Source: Schlesneria paludicola DSM 18645 (GTDB lineage: Bacteria > Planctomycetota > Planctomycetia > Planctomycetales > Planctomycetaceae). From it: DNA of 64,000 bases. The first letter of the stretch is position 1. Each line of letters opens with the position of its first letter. The notes beneath the pieces are model-generated. The model saw only the letters and a program-made list of their open reading frames with translations, had not been told where the DNA came from and did no database searches. The stretch lies in contig NZ_JH636437.1 of NCBI RefSeq assembly GCF_000255655.1, positions 186,353 to 250,352 on the forward strand, written 5' to 3'. Made by a program: the position numbers and the translations under genes. Shown one piece after another: positions 1 to 8,628 of the stretch.

Positions 1-70
1 AGACACGTGCGACCACGGGGCGTCTCGATCCCTGACCGCCGATCACTGATTGAGCCGAGAAGAAAACATC

Positions 71-1123
71 ATGATGGAATCCTGCGGCAGCTTCGACAAA
101 ACGTTCTGGCGCGATCGACGCGTCTTCGTCACGGGCGCCACGGGACTAGTTGGTGGATGGTTGGTCCGCCGATTACTCGACGCCGAAGCCGATGTGGTCT
201 GTCTGATCCGCGACTGGACACCTCAATCGGAATTGTTCAAAAGCCGCATGATCGACGAAGTCACCGTCGTGAATGGCGACCTGTGCGACCAGGCGGTCCT
301 GGAACGAGCCCTGGGCGAATTTGAAATCTCGACCGTCATGCATCTGGCCGCCCAGACCATCGTCGGCATTGCCAACCGCAACCCGATCTCGACCTTCGAA
401 GCCAACATTGGCGGCACCTGGAAACTACTGGAGGCCTGCCGCCGCTCACCGAAAGTCGGCCAAATCATTGTGGCATCCTCCGACAAAGCCTACGGCGAAG
501 CGAAGACACTTCCTTATACGGAAGACACGCCCCTGGCCGGTCAGCATCCGTATGACGTCAGCAAATCGTGCAGCGATTTGATTGCACAGACTTATGCGGT
601 CACCTACGGCTTGCCCGTCATGATCACGCGTTGCGGCAATTTTTACGGCGGCGGCGATCTGAATTGGAATCGCATTATTCCCGGAACCATCCGCTCGGTC
701 TTACGCGATCAACGTCCCTTGATCCGCTCTGATGGGACGTTCGTCCGAGACTATTTCTACGTCGAGGATGGTGCCGCCGCGTATATGTTCCTCGCCGAAC
801 AACTTGCACGACGGCCTGATCTGGCCGGACAGGCCTTCAACCTCTCCACAGAAATTCAGCTTTCCGTGACCGACATCGTTCGCATGGTGCTCAATGTGAT
901 GAGGTCGAAGCTGGAGCCCGAAATACTGGGCGAGGCCAGTCACGAAATTCCGCATCAGTATCTCAGTGCCCAGAAGGCCCGTGAACTTCTGAACTGGCGT
1001 CCGCTATTCACCTTGGAGGAAGGCCTCCGTAGGACAATCGCATGGTACACGAATCACCTGCAGCCAACGGTCAAACACACCAGCACGATGTGGCCTGTCG
1101 GATTTGCGGCCAAGTCGGCCTGA
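71..1123 (+). CDS. rfbG: CDP-glucose 4,6-dehydratase-like SDR
   Basis: A 350-residue extended short-chain dehydrogenase. It should convert CDP-glucose to CDP-4-keto-6-deoxyglucose in the cytoplasm, the entry step to deoxysugars. Visible are the NAD-binding GATGLVG at residues 22-28, an SSDKAYG active-site segment at about 136-142 that matches the Asp-Lys pair of CDP-glucose dehydratases, and the YDVSK catalytic Tyr/Lys at 161-165. The opening [14 protein letters not shown] resembles the usual RfbG start. I chose ATG 71 over the upstream in-frame TTG at 50; a purine-rich GAGAAGAAAA precedes it. The 3' end overlaps the next gene by 82 bases in another frame. The substrate (CDP rather than dTDP) is inferred from the SDK motif and from overall resemblance. 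The usual partner cytidylyltransferase RfbF would lie to the left of the window. Confidence 0.85.
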   Translation: MMESCGSFDKTFWRDRRVFVTGATGLVGGWLVRRLLDAEADVVCLIRDWTPQSELFKSRMIDEVTVVNGDLCDQAVLERALGEFEISTVMHLAAQTIVGIANRNPISTFEANIGGTWKLLEACRRSPKVGQIIVASSDKAYGEAKTLPYTEDTPLAGQHPYDVSKSCSDLIAQTYAVTYGLPVMITRCGNFYGGGDLNWNRIIPGTIRSVLRDQRPLIRSDGTFVRDYFYVEDGAAAYMFLAEQLARRPDLAGQAFNLSTEIQLSVTDIVRMVLNVMRSKLEPEILGEASHEIPHQYLSAQKARELLNWRPLFTLEEGLRRTIAWYTNHLQPTVKHTSTMWPVGFAAKSA

Positions 1124-2307
1124 ACTCGATTCTTTCGCTCGGTCAAACCCCGCTCGCGAATGCGTTGCTGCGCGAAGACCAACTGGCCGCTCACGAACAG
1201 ACGTGGCCACTGGAGCTCGCATGGTGCCCTGATTGTTCGCTGGCACAAATCACCGAAACCGTTCCGCCCGAGATTTTATTTCGAGAGTATTCCTACTTCT
1301 CGTCGTTCTCGGACACGATGGTGGCACATGCCCGCACCATCGCCGACCGGATGCGTACCACGCGCAACTTGGGACCTGAGAGCCTTGCGGTCGAGATTGC
1401 CAGCAACGATGGATATCTGCTGCAGTGGTATCACAAAGCGGGCGTTCCGGTTTTAGGGATCGAACCGGCCCAAAATATCGCCAAGGTCGCAGAAGCCGAA
1501 CGCGGCGTCCGGACTATTAGCGAATTCTTCGGGAAAGATCTCGCCACCCAACTGGCTCAAGCGGGCCAACGGGCTGACGTCATTCACGCCAACAACGTCC
1601 TGGCTCACGTCGCCGATCTAAATGGTGTCGTCGCCGGCTTCGCGGCGATGCTCAAACCAAACGGTGTGGTCGTCGTCGAAGCGCCTTACCTGAAAGACCT
1701 GCTGGATCATGTCGAATTCGACACGATCTATCACGAACATCTGTGCTACTTCTCGCTGACAGCCCTAAAGCAACTGTTCCAGCAGCATGGCCTGAGTATT
1801 GTCGACGTCGAACGTTTGACCATTCACGGTGGCTCGCTACGAATCTTCGCGTCACACGCGGGAAGTGCACCGATTCAACCCGCCGTAGTACAGCTTCTGC
1901 AGCAGGAATCAACCTGGGTCCGCGATGATGCTTACTACCAATCATTTGGGAATCGCGTCGAAGGCCTGCGGAAGCAGCTTGTCGAGCTTTTGCATTCGAT
2001 CAAGGCCGACGGAAAGCGCATCGCCGTTTACGGAGCATCGGCCAAGGGCAGCACGCTGCTGAACTACTTTGGGATCGGTACTGAGTTACTCGACTATGTC
2101 GTTGACCGTAGCACCGTAAAGCAAGGCCGGTACACTCCCGGTACCAAACTCAAGATCTGCGATCCCACACGGCTGACTGAAGATCAGCCCGACTACTGTC
2201 TGCTGCTGACCTGGAACTTCGCAGAAGAAGTCCTGGCCCAGCAAGCCAAGTACCGAGACCAGGGCGGCAAGTTCATCGTGCCGATCCCCCAAGTACGGGT
2301 CGCCTGA
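1042..2307 (+). CDS. NDP-sugar C-methyltransferase (TylC3-like)
   Basis: A 421-residue SAM-dependent sugar C-methyltransferase of the three-domain type. An N-terminal zinc-binding domain has Cys19, Cys22, Cys62 and Cys65. The SAM fold follows, with VEIASNDG near 117-124 and an EP pair at 141-142, then the His-Glu-His signature at 231-233 inside [12 protein letters not shown]-terminal domain begins near residue 325 ([12 protein letters not shown]). Family members methylate C3 of 4-keto-6-deoxy nucleotide sugars. The start ATG 1042 has AGGA eight bases upstream, and the long overlap with the dehydratase implies coupled translation. Sitting between a 4,6-dehydratase and a 3,5-epimerase, it probably acts on CDP-4-keto-6-deoxyglucose. 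The exact sugar is inference. Confidence 0.85.
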   Translation: MVHESPAANGQTHQHDVACRICGQVGLNSILSLGQTPLANALLREDQLAAHEQTWPLELAWCPDCSLAQITETVPPEILFREYSYFSSFSDTMVAHARTIADRMRTTRNLGPESLAVEIASNDGYLLQWYHKAGVPVLGIEPAQNIAKVAEAERGVRTISEFFGKDLATQLAQAGQRADVIHANNVLAHVADLNGVVAGFAAMLKPNGVVVVEAPYLKDLLDHVEFDTIYHEHLCYFSLTALKQLFQQHGLSIVDVERLTIHGGSLRIFASHAGSAPIQPAVVQLLQQESTWVRDDAYYQSFGNRVEGLRKQLVELLHSIKADGKRIAVYGASAKGSTLLNYFGIGTELLDYVVDRSTVKQGRYTPGTKLKICDPTRLTEDQPDYCLLLTWNFAEEVLAQQAKYRDQGGKFIVPIPQVRVA

Positions 2308-2320
2308 TTTTCAGTCTCAT

Positions 2321-2436
2321 CTCCGTGTCCCTGTGCCTCTGTGTCTCGCACACCACCAGTGCGTCCCCAAAGTGAACGTCGCGTTCGGCGGGGTCCAGCG
2401 GTGGTGAGGGAGACACAGAGGCACAGAGACACGGAG
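2321..2436. repeat. Family A hairpin repeat, copy A1
   Basis: Two 27-base arms (2321-2347 and 2410-2436) are complementary apart from one mismatch and enclose a 62-base centre. The centre, read on the minus strand, matches the centres of copies at 10.6, 26.1 and 44.1 kb. It begins 13 bases after a stop codon and ends 19 bases before the next start, so it could end or protect the upstream transcript. Confidence 0.9.
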
Positions 2437-2455
2437 AACTACGGCGAGGGATACC

Positions 2456-2980
2456 GTGATCTTTCGAGAGACGCCGCTTCGTGGTGCGTACCTGATCGAG
2501 CCTGAACGAATGGAAGATCCGCGAGGGTTCTTCGCGAGGTCGTGGTGTCAGCGCGAGTTTGCCGAACGCGGGCTTTGCGATCAGTTCACGCAGTGCAACA
2601 TCTCGTTCAATCATAAAGCGGGCACCGTCCGCGGCATGCACTATCAGGCCGCGCCGCATGCGGAAACCAAACTCGTTCGCTGCACTGCGGGTGCCATCTA
2701 CGACGTGATCGTCGATATGCGTCCAGTCTCGCCGACATATCGCCAGTGGTTCGCCGCCGAATTGTCGGCCGAGAACCGACAGATGCTTTACATCCCCGAA
2801 GAATTCGCACACGGCTTCCAGACCCTGACCGATCAGTCAGAAGTTTTCTACCAGATGTCACACGAATTCCATGCGAGTAGTTCCCGTGGCTTCCGCTGGA
2901 ACGACGAGAAAATCGGGATCTCATGGCCAAGTCCTGTCACTGTCATTGGCGACAAAGATCAGAACTGGCCTGCACTCTGA
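2456..2980 (+). CDS. rfbC: dTDP-4-dehydrorhamnose 3,5-epimerase family protein
   Basis: A 174-residue cupin-fold epimerase of normal RfbC length. It should invert C3 and/or C5 of a 4-keto-6-deoxy nucleotide sugar. The family motifs are RGMHYQ with the catalytic His at residue 62, DVIVDMR near 83-89, and YIPEEFAHGF near 106-115. The GTG start at 2456 is preceded by GGCGAGGG with a five-base spacer, and an upstream hairpin repeat leaves little room for another start. In this cluster it may act on the C-methylated CDP sugar and not on dTDP-rhamnose, because no rmlA, rmlB or rmlD is present here. Confidence 0.85.
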   Translation: MIFRETPLRGAYLIEPERMEDPRGFFARSWCQREFAERGLCDQFTQCNISFNHKAGTVRGMHYQAAPHAETKLVRCTAGAIYDVIVDMRPVSPTYRQWFAAELSAENRQMLYIPEEFAHGFQTLTDQSEVFYQMSHEFHASSSRGFRWNDEKIGISWPSPVTVIGDKDQNWPAL

Positions 2981-3290
2981 AAGAAACCCGGTGAAAGAAA
3001 CCCGGGCGACGATCACGAGCGCAGCCGGCGAGACTTGAAGCTCACATCGCGTCTCTGGCATCGAATGAATCATCTATGCCCCCTCGAGTGACTTCCCCCC
3101 AAAAGGTCATCTTGACCCTCTTAGAGGGTTCACCTATCGTCACCGCGCGGTGGTTTGGGCAATCTTGATGCAATGGCGCTGCGCATGCGACTTTCACGTG
3201 TGCCGCGGACGCTATCGTGGATCAGGAAGTGAATCACCTCAACCTTTTTAATCCATTCGGAGAGCGGCCTGACGCGATCTGGAGCCTGAA
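2981..3290. other. Non-coding gap
   Basis: 310 bases without a convincing gene. The only structure I see is a short inverted repeat, ACCCTC (3115-3120) and GAGGGT (3124-3129), with a three-base loop and no T-tract, so it is weak as a terminator. The promoter of the following acyltransferase-reductase-methyltransferase operon may lie here, but no clear -35/-10 pair stands out. Confidence 0.5.
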
Positions 3291-3779
3291 ATGCTTGTCG
3301 CGGACAATTCCGCTCGCATCTCGAAATTTGCGGACATCGATGAATCGACCCGCGGAACCAAAATCCGCGTTGGAGCGAATTCGGTTATCGACTCGTTCGT
3401 GCGCATCAAATGTGCAGGCGGAACTGACGACGTCGTCATCGGTGAGCATTGCTTCATCAATTCAGGAACGGTGATTTATTCGGGGAATGGCGTCCGCATG
3501 GGCGACCATGTTCTCATCGCCGCCAATTGCACCCTTGCTCCCGTCAATCATGCCTGTCGTGACCGAAACCAGTTGATCGTCGAACAGCGATTCTCGCCCA
3601 GCAAAGGGGGGATCGTCATTGAGGATGACGTCTGGATCGGCGCTGGCAGTGTAGTGCTCGACGGCGCGATCCTTCGTCGCGGTGCGGTCGTCGGAGCCTG
3701 TGCCCTGGTTCGAGGGGAACTCGAATCCTACGGAATTTACGCCGGCAATCCGCTCAAGAAGATTGGAGAGCGGACATGA
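3291..3779 (+). CDS. Hexapeptide-repeat acyltransferase
   Basis: A 162-residue left-handed beta-helix protein of the sugar O-/N-acetyltransferase type. Hexapeptide-like turns run through most of the chain (for example IRVGANSVIDSFVRI and VIEDDVWIGAGSVVLDGAIL). A His within NHACRD near residue 85 sits where the catalytic His usually lies. It probably acetylates a sugar of the polysaccharide made by this cluster. ATG 3291 has GGAG seven bases upstream. The stop overlaps the start of the next gene by four bases (ATGA), the first of two such junctions, so it heads a tight three-gene operon. Confidence 0.75.
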   Translation: MLVADNSARISKFADIDESTRGTKIRVGANSVIDSFVRIKCAGGTDDVVIGEHCFINSGTVIYSGNGVRMGDHVLIAANCTLAPVNHACRDRNQLIVEQRFSPSKGGIVIEDDVWIGAGSVVLDGAILRRGAVVGACALVRGELESYGIYAGNPLKKIGERT

Positions 3780-4636
3780 AATACACCGTCCTCGGTGCAT
3801 CCGGGTTCATCGGTTCCCATCTGGCCGCGTTGGCTCAACGCCAGGGACACGACGTTTTCTGCCCCGCCCGCGATGCGGCGCTTGAGGGGCTCGATCTGGG
3901 CCATGTGATCTACGCCATCGGGCTGACGTCCGATTTCCGTCAGCGGCCACATGACACGGTGACAGCTCATGTCACGAAACTGCAAGAGATTTTGACACAA
4001 ACGTCCTTCGATTCGCTCGTGTATTTGTCGTCAACACGCGTCTATTCGCGTTGTCTAACGAACATGATCGGCAGTGACGGTACCGTCGCCGTTTCCGAAG
4101 AGACCCCGGTGAGTGTCCTTTCGTCCGATTTCAGTGACCTCTACAACATCTCCAAACTGATGGGTGAAAGCCTGGCCCTGACGCATGGCCGCAAGGTCAA
4201 GATCGCCCGGTTGTCGAACGTCGTGGGAATGGACGTCACATCCGACAATTTCCTGATCAGCGTACTACGAGAAGGGCTCAAGACGGGGCGTGTCGAACTT
4301 CGGACGGCGCTCGATTCGGCCAAAGATTATGTCTCGGTCTCGGACGTCGCAGACATCTTGCTGCGACTCGGCACTAGCGGAAAGCATTCGATCTACAACC
4401 TCGCGTCAGGCGTGAATACAACGCACCGTGAAATTGTCGCGAGACTCGGGCTGCTCACGGGAACGCGCTTCCACGTGGCACCCGGATCGCCAACCATTAC
4501 CTTTCCGCCGATCGACGTCCGTCGCCTGGTCGACGAATTCCAGTATGCGCCCCGCAGTCTGGATGCGATGATCTGTTCCATCGTGAGCGGCTTCCGCTCG
4601 CATTTCTCACATCAAACAGGCAAGTACGCCGCATGA
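3776..4636 (+). CDS. NAD-dependent epimerase/dehydratase (NDP-sugar reductase candidate)
   Basis: A 286-residue SDR with a Rossmann GASGFIGS at 7-14, a catalytic SST at 85-87 and YNISK at 123-127. The C-terminal half is short, as in RmlD-type 4-ketoreductases, more than in true epimerases. I therefore infer that it reduces the 4-keto group, completing the deoxysugar pathway begun by the dehydratase at the left end. It overlaps both neighbours by four bases (ATGA), so it is translationally coupled to the acyltransferase and to the CmcI-like methyltransferase. Substrate and cofactor preference cannot be read from the sequence. Confidence 0.75.
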   Translation: MKYTVLGASGFIGSHLAALAQRQGHDVFCPARDAALEGLDLGHVIYAIGLTSDFRQRPHDTVTAHVTKLQEILTQTSFDSLVYLSSTRVYSRCLTNMIGSDGTVAVSEETPVSVLSSDFSDLYNISKLMGESLALTHGRKVKIARLSNVVGMDVTSDNFLISVLREGLKTGRVELRTALDSAKDYVSVSDVADILLRLGTSGKHSIYNLASGVNTTHREIVARLGLLTGTRFHVAPGSPTITFPPIDVRRLVDEFQYAPRSLDAMICSIVSGFRSHFSHQTGKYAA

Positions 4637-5394
4637 AAATCGACTTCGAAAATGCCGTGATCGAGGTACCCGGTCCCAGCGGTGAACTGCGCCGCCTACC
4701 TTTCGCCAGTGCCGAAGGGTTTCGAGAGGTGACGAAAGCCTGGCTGCGCGTTGGCTGGGACACCAAGTACGTCTATGGATTCACCTGGCTGGGCCGCCCG
4801 ATCATTCAACTGCCCGATGATATGATTCGTCTGCAGGAAGTAATCTATCAAATTCAGCCCGACGTGATCATTGAAACCGGCATCGCACACGGCGGATCGC
4901 TGATTTATTCGGCCAGTCTGTGCCAGATGATCGGCAAAGGCCGAGTGGTCGGGGTCGACATCGAGATCCGTCCGAAGAATCGAGAGGCAATCGAAGCCCA
5001 TCCACTCGCCTCGTACATCACCATGTTCGAAGGCGACTCCACTTCTCAAGACGTGGTCGGCAAAGTTCGTGAGCAGATCCGTCCCGGTGAAACGACGATC
5101 GTGTTTCTGGACAGTTGTCATACCGCCGATCACGTGATGAAAGAACTAGAAGCCTACGGACCACTCGTCACATCGGGTTCCTACATCGTGGCGATGGACG
5201 GCATCATGAAAGATGTTGTCGGAGCTCCTCGCACCTCGCCTGATTGGGACACGAATAACCCTCAGACGGCGGTCGACGAATTCCTGAAGAAACATCCAGA
5301 ATTTACGCTGGAAGAGCCCGCGTTCCCATTTAACGAGGGAATCGTCACAGATCGCGTGACCTACTGGCCAAACGCCTTCCTCAAGCGGGCTTGA
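4633..5394 (+). CDS. CmcI-family (cephalosporin hydroxylase/rhamnosyl O-methyltransferase) protein
   Basis: A 253-residue protein of the CmcI family, named for a cephamycin enzyme but mostly found as SAM-dependent O-methyltransferases. The SAM-binding region IIETGIAHGGSLIYSASL is followed by the acidic VVGVDIEIR and a later FLDSCHTADHV metal/substrate segment. ATGA overlap with the upstream reductase puts it in the same operon, so O-methylation of the deoxysugar or of its glycoside is the most likely role. Hydroxylase activity is not supported by anything visible. Confidence 0.8.
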   Translation: MKIDFENAVIEVPGPSGELRRLPFASAEGFREVTKAWLRVGWDTKYVYGFTWLGRPIIQLPDDMIRLQEVIYQIQPDVIIETGIAHGGSLIYSASLCQMIGKGRVVGVDIEIRPKNREAIEAHPLASYITMFEGDSTSQDVVGKVREQIRPGETTIVFLDSCHTADHVMKELEAYGPLVTSGSYIVAMDGIMKDVVGAPRTSPDWDTNNPQTAVDEFLKKHPEFTLEEPAFPFNEGIVTDRVTYWPNAFLKRA

Positions 5395-5554
5395 CCGGTT
5401 CCCAGAAGTGAATTATGCCACGTCGACGCTCGGTGGATATTCGTTGAAGATTGGACTTTAGGGCCATCAATCGCAATCGGATTGCGACGCGGCCAGATGA
5501 CGTCTGCTCGAAAAGTCCAGACAATGCCGAGTGCTGCGGAAAGGATGGCGCAGA

Positions 5555-6475
5555 ATGTCGACCCCTCTCGTTTCGATTGGAATGCCTGTTTACAACGGGG
5601 GCGAAACGCTCCGACGCGCTCTCAAAAGTGTGCTGGCTCAGTCGGAGGGCAATTTTGAAATTATTCTGTCGGACAACGCATCAACCGACGGTGTGACTCA
5701 AGCGATCTGTGAAGAGTACGCGCGGCTTGATCCGCGAATTCGCCTGACGCGACAGCCGGAGAATCGCGGCGCGATCGCCAACTTCTTGTGGGTGGTGGAA
5801 CACGCCCGCGGCAAGTATTTCATGTGGGCCGCTCATGACGACACCTGGGCAAAGGACTATGTCGAATTGCTCAGCCGCCGTCTGGATGCCTGTCCCACAG
5901 CCGTGCTGGCAACGCCGTCGATCACGACCGAGAAAACAATCTCGCACGGCGACCGGATTCAACACGTCATTCCACCAGCCCCGAATGCGGATCGATGGAC
6001 CACACTGGACGTCTTCATCAAAGACGCTGGCTGCGAATGGATCTATGGACTCTATCGCACCAACTGGATCAAAACGGCGACTCCCCAATGGGTGAACTTC
6101 CCACTCGACTACGGTGATCTGGTCTGGATGTTCGATCTGATGGTGCGTGAGCAGGTCGTTGGTGAGCCGAACACGATGTTCTACTACACCAACAGCCATA
6201 AGACACAGAAGACTGCAAACCGGCGGCTCAGAAAAATCGAAGTGTGGGCACAGCTGATCTATCACCTCAATCGAATCAGTTGGACCCGTGTACCTCCTGC
6301 CGAACAATGGCGTGCGTTCTTCTACGCCTGTCGCATCATCTTCCGTTTCCACATCTATCGTCGCGGGATCCTGGGAACACCCGCCAACATCGCCAAGCTG
6401 GCGATGCTTTGGGCGATGTTTGGCTTCGGAAAGGGAGTCAATCGAATCATGGGCCATCGCAGTCTGGCTCGGTAA
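5555..6475 (+). CDS. Family 2 glycosyltransferase
   Basis: A 306-residue GT-A fold glycosyltransferase. It has the typical opening LVSIGMPVYNGGETL, a nucleotide-binding ILSDNASTDG near 40, and an AHDDTW segment near 90-95 that stands in for the DxD metal site. The C-terminal half carries aromatic and basic stretches that may lie on the membrane. The start at ATG 5555 has AAGGA 10 bases upstream; an in-frame GTG at 5531 would add eight residues. It probably transfers the sugar made by the genes to its left during polysaccharide or glycolipid assembly. The acceptor is unknown. Confidence 0.85.
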   Translation: MSTPLVSIGMPVYNGGETLRRALKSVLAQSEGNFEIILSDNASTDGVTQAICEEYARLDPRIRLTRQPENRGAIANFLWVVEHARGKYFMWAAHDDTWAKDYVELLSRRLDACPTAVLATPSITTEKTISHGDRIQHVIPPAPNADRWTTLDVFIKDAGCEWIYGLYRTNWIKTATPQWVNFPLDYGDLVWMFDLMVREQVVGEPNTMFYYTNSHKTQKTANRRLRKIEVWAQLIYHLNRISWTRVPPAEQWRAFFYACRIIFRFHIYRRGILGTPANIAKLAMLWAMFGFGKGVNRIMGHRSLAR

Positions 6476-6492
6476 ACAAGGACATGAGTCAG

Positions 6493-6626
6493 TCACCGTT
6501 CACAGACCGGCGACTGACTCATTTTCCCGCAACAAAAGAAAGAGTTGCTCTGGTCGATGCGATTCAGATTCGAATGAACCGGGAAATTGTGCCTGTTCCC
6601 CTCTCTGCGGGCGGTGAACGGTTACC
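6493..6626. repeat. Family B MITE-like repeat, copy B1
   Basis: The element shares its core (CATTTTCC at the left; GAACCGGGAAA and CCCCTCTCT at the right) with copies at 22.7 and 45.2 kb. Its ends form an imperfect inverted repeat around ACCGTTCAC (6496-6504) and GTGAACGGT (6614-6622). It occupies most of the 200-base gap between the GT2 and GT39 genes. No open frame of note. Confidence 0.75.
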
Positions 6627-6675
6627 GTAATGAAATCAGGGCCCTTCTGACACTTTTTGACGTATCGTTAACACC

Positions 6676-8442
6676 ATGCCGCCACACACATCGGAACCAA
6701 ACCTTCCATCCGCGTTAACGACTCGCCACGACGGAACACGATGGGAGGAGCTGGTGATCCGTTGTCGCAACTGGTTCGCGCTGACGCCGCAAATCGATTC
6801 GAGTTCGGCTCATTTCGACACCGACCAGCAACGTACCCAAAGGATCATCGGCTGGCTGATCGGATTGGGATTGCTTGCGAGGGTCGTTCGGTACTACTTG
6901 TGCTTTCCCCTGTGGGACGACGAATCGTTCTTGTGTGTCAACTTCATCAGCCGCAGTTTCGCAGAGCTCTTGCGGCCACTCGACTATCACCAGGTCGCGC
7001 CCGTGCTATTTCTGTGGATCGAACGGGCGCTCGTGAAGCTGTTCGGCTTCTCGGAATACGCCCTGCGGTTGTTTCCGTTTGTGTGCTCGATCGCCAGCCT
7101 CTTCGTCTTTCGCCGCGTCGCCGAGAAACTGCTGTCCGGCCCGGCGCTCATCTTCGCGATCGCGATGTTCGCCGTCTCATACCCTGGTATTCGCTACGCT
7201 GCGGAAGCCAAGCCCTACGGCAGCGACATGTTTGTGTCGCTCGTGATGCTATCCTGCGTCGTCGACTGGTTCCAACGGCGGGACAGCCGAATCCTGATCC
7301 TGCTGGCTGTGGCGATGCCCATCGTCATGGGTGTCTCATACCCGGCCGTCTTTGCAGCGGGGGGGATGAGCCTGGTTGTGGCCGCTGTACTGCTGACCCA
7401 GCACGGATCACAACGTGAATGGCTGCTCTGGGCGGTTTGGAACGCCAGCCTGGTTGCCAGTTTTGTGACCTGGTTCAGCATGGTTGGCCGCGTGCAAAAT
7501 GGTGCTGAAGCGGAATTCATGGGTGCATACTGGAAAGAAAACTTCCCACCCATCGCTCAACCCTGGCTAGTACCATATTGGCTCTTGAAGACCCACGCGA
7601 GCGACTTTCTGGCCTACCCGTTCGGCGGCCCTAAATGGGCCAGTTCACTGACACTCATTGTTTGCCTGATGGGACTCTGGAGTCTCGCAAAACGTCGGCT
7701 GATTTTGATTCTGGGCCTACTGCTGGCGCCAGCCGGATTGCATTTGCTGGCGGCCGCCCTGCAGAAATATCCCTACGGTGGTCACGTCAAGTTTTCGCAA
7801 CATCTGGCTCCGATGATCTGCTGTCTGGGCGGAGTGGGATTGGCTCAACTTCAGGACTGGATCGCGCAAGGCAGCGAATCGAGAAATCGTGGTTTGATTG
7901 CGATCTGTACGCTGCTAGTCGCGGTCGGAGGGGCGTCGATCGGACGCGACCTGATCAGCCCCTACAAAACGCGATCCGACTTCCGAGCCAGAGCGTTCGC
8001 TCAATCGTTCTGGGCGGGAGCCCACTACGCCGAAGAAGTGGTCTGCGTGGAAAGTGACCTGGGATTCAATCTCGTCCCGGATCAGCATCGAGAACTGAGC
8101 TGGTGTGCTCACTTTATCTGCAACCGAGCCATTGAAGTCAGCCGGGCGTCGCTCCGTCCCGCCGATGTGACAAAAGTCTCGGCGACACGCCCATTGCGTT
8201 GCGTTCTCTACCGCGACGCACGATATTCCCTCGATCAAGACATTCTGAATCAGTGGCTCGCCGACATGCAACAGGACTACGAACTGGTGGCGCATGAAAG
8301 CGTTCCATTCCCACGAATGGCGAAAAACGATCGTAGTCTGATCACGATGGAACATGTCGATTCCTACAAGTTCATTCCTCGTGATGGCGTCGTCCGGGCG
8401 GAATTACCCTTCGCGCGCAGACAGACGGCCGCGTCGAACTAG
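6676..8442 (+). CDS. GT39/ArnT-like membrane glycosyltransferase
   Basis: A 588-residue integral membrane protein with about ten hydrophobic segments. After a 55-residue soluble N-terminus, the first membrane span is followed by DDES at 81-84. This is the acidic pair expected in the first external loop of GT-C enzymes of the dolichyl-phosphate-mannose mannosyltransferase superfamily. A soluble C-terminal domain of about 140 residues follows the last span. Such enzymes move a sugar from a polyprenyl-phosphate donor to protein, lipid or glycan on the outer face of the cytoplasmic membrane. It sits between GT2 and asparagine synthase genes, so a role in the same surface glycan is likely. No hydrophilic motif fixes donor or acceptor. 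Confidence 0.75.
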   Translation: MPPHTSEPNLPSALTTRHDGTRWEELVIRCRNWFALTPQIDSSSAHFDTDQQRTQRIIGWLIGLGLLARVVRYYLCFPLWDDESFLCVNFISRSFAELLRPLDYHQVAPVLFLWIERALVKLFGFSEYALRLFPFVCSIASLFVFRRVAEKLLSGPALIFAIAMFAVSYPGIRYAAEAKPYGSDMFVSLVMLSCVVDWFQRRDSRILILLAVAMPIVMGVSYPAVFAAGGMSLVVAAVLLTQHGSQREWLLWAVWNASLVASFVTWFSMVGRVQNGAEAEFMGAYWKENFPPIAQPWLVPYWLLKTHASDFLAYPFGGPKWASSLTLIVCLMGLWSLAKRRLILILGLLLAPAGLHLLAAALQKYPYGGHVKFSQHLAPMICCLGGVGLAQLQDWIAQGSESRNRGLIAICTLLVAVGGASIGRDLISPYKTRSDFRARAFAQSFWAGAHYAEEVVCVESDLGFNLVPDQHRELSWCAHFICNRAIEVSRASLRPADVTKVSATRPLRCVLYRDARYSLDQDILNQWLADMQQDYELVAHESVPFPRMAKNDRSLITMEHVDSYKFIPRDGVVRAELPFARRQTAASN

Positions 8443-8628
8443 TACGAATTGACCTGTCGGTGAATCTCTTGCGAACAGGCCAAGGTATCTACTGGCAATG
8501 TTCGCAACCTTGTCAGATCAGTGTGGAGAAATCACCAGAAACCGAGGGGACTGTTGAAACAACCTCCGTAGGCTTCCTGATGTTTCTCCAGGCCGAGAAT
8601 GTCTTCCTTAAAAGCCTTGTGAGCCTTC

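Noticed and set aside
3111-3130. Intrinsic terminator after rfbC
   Set aside because: Stem is only six pairs with a three-base loop and there is no T-run.
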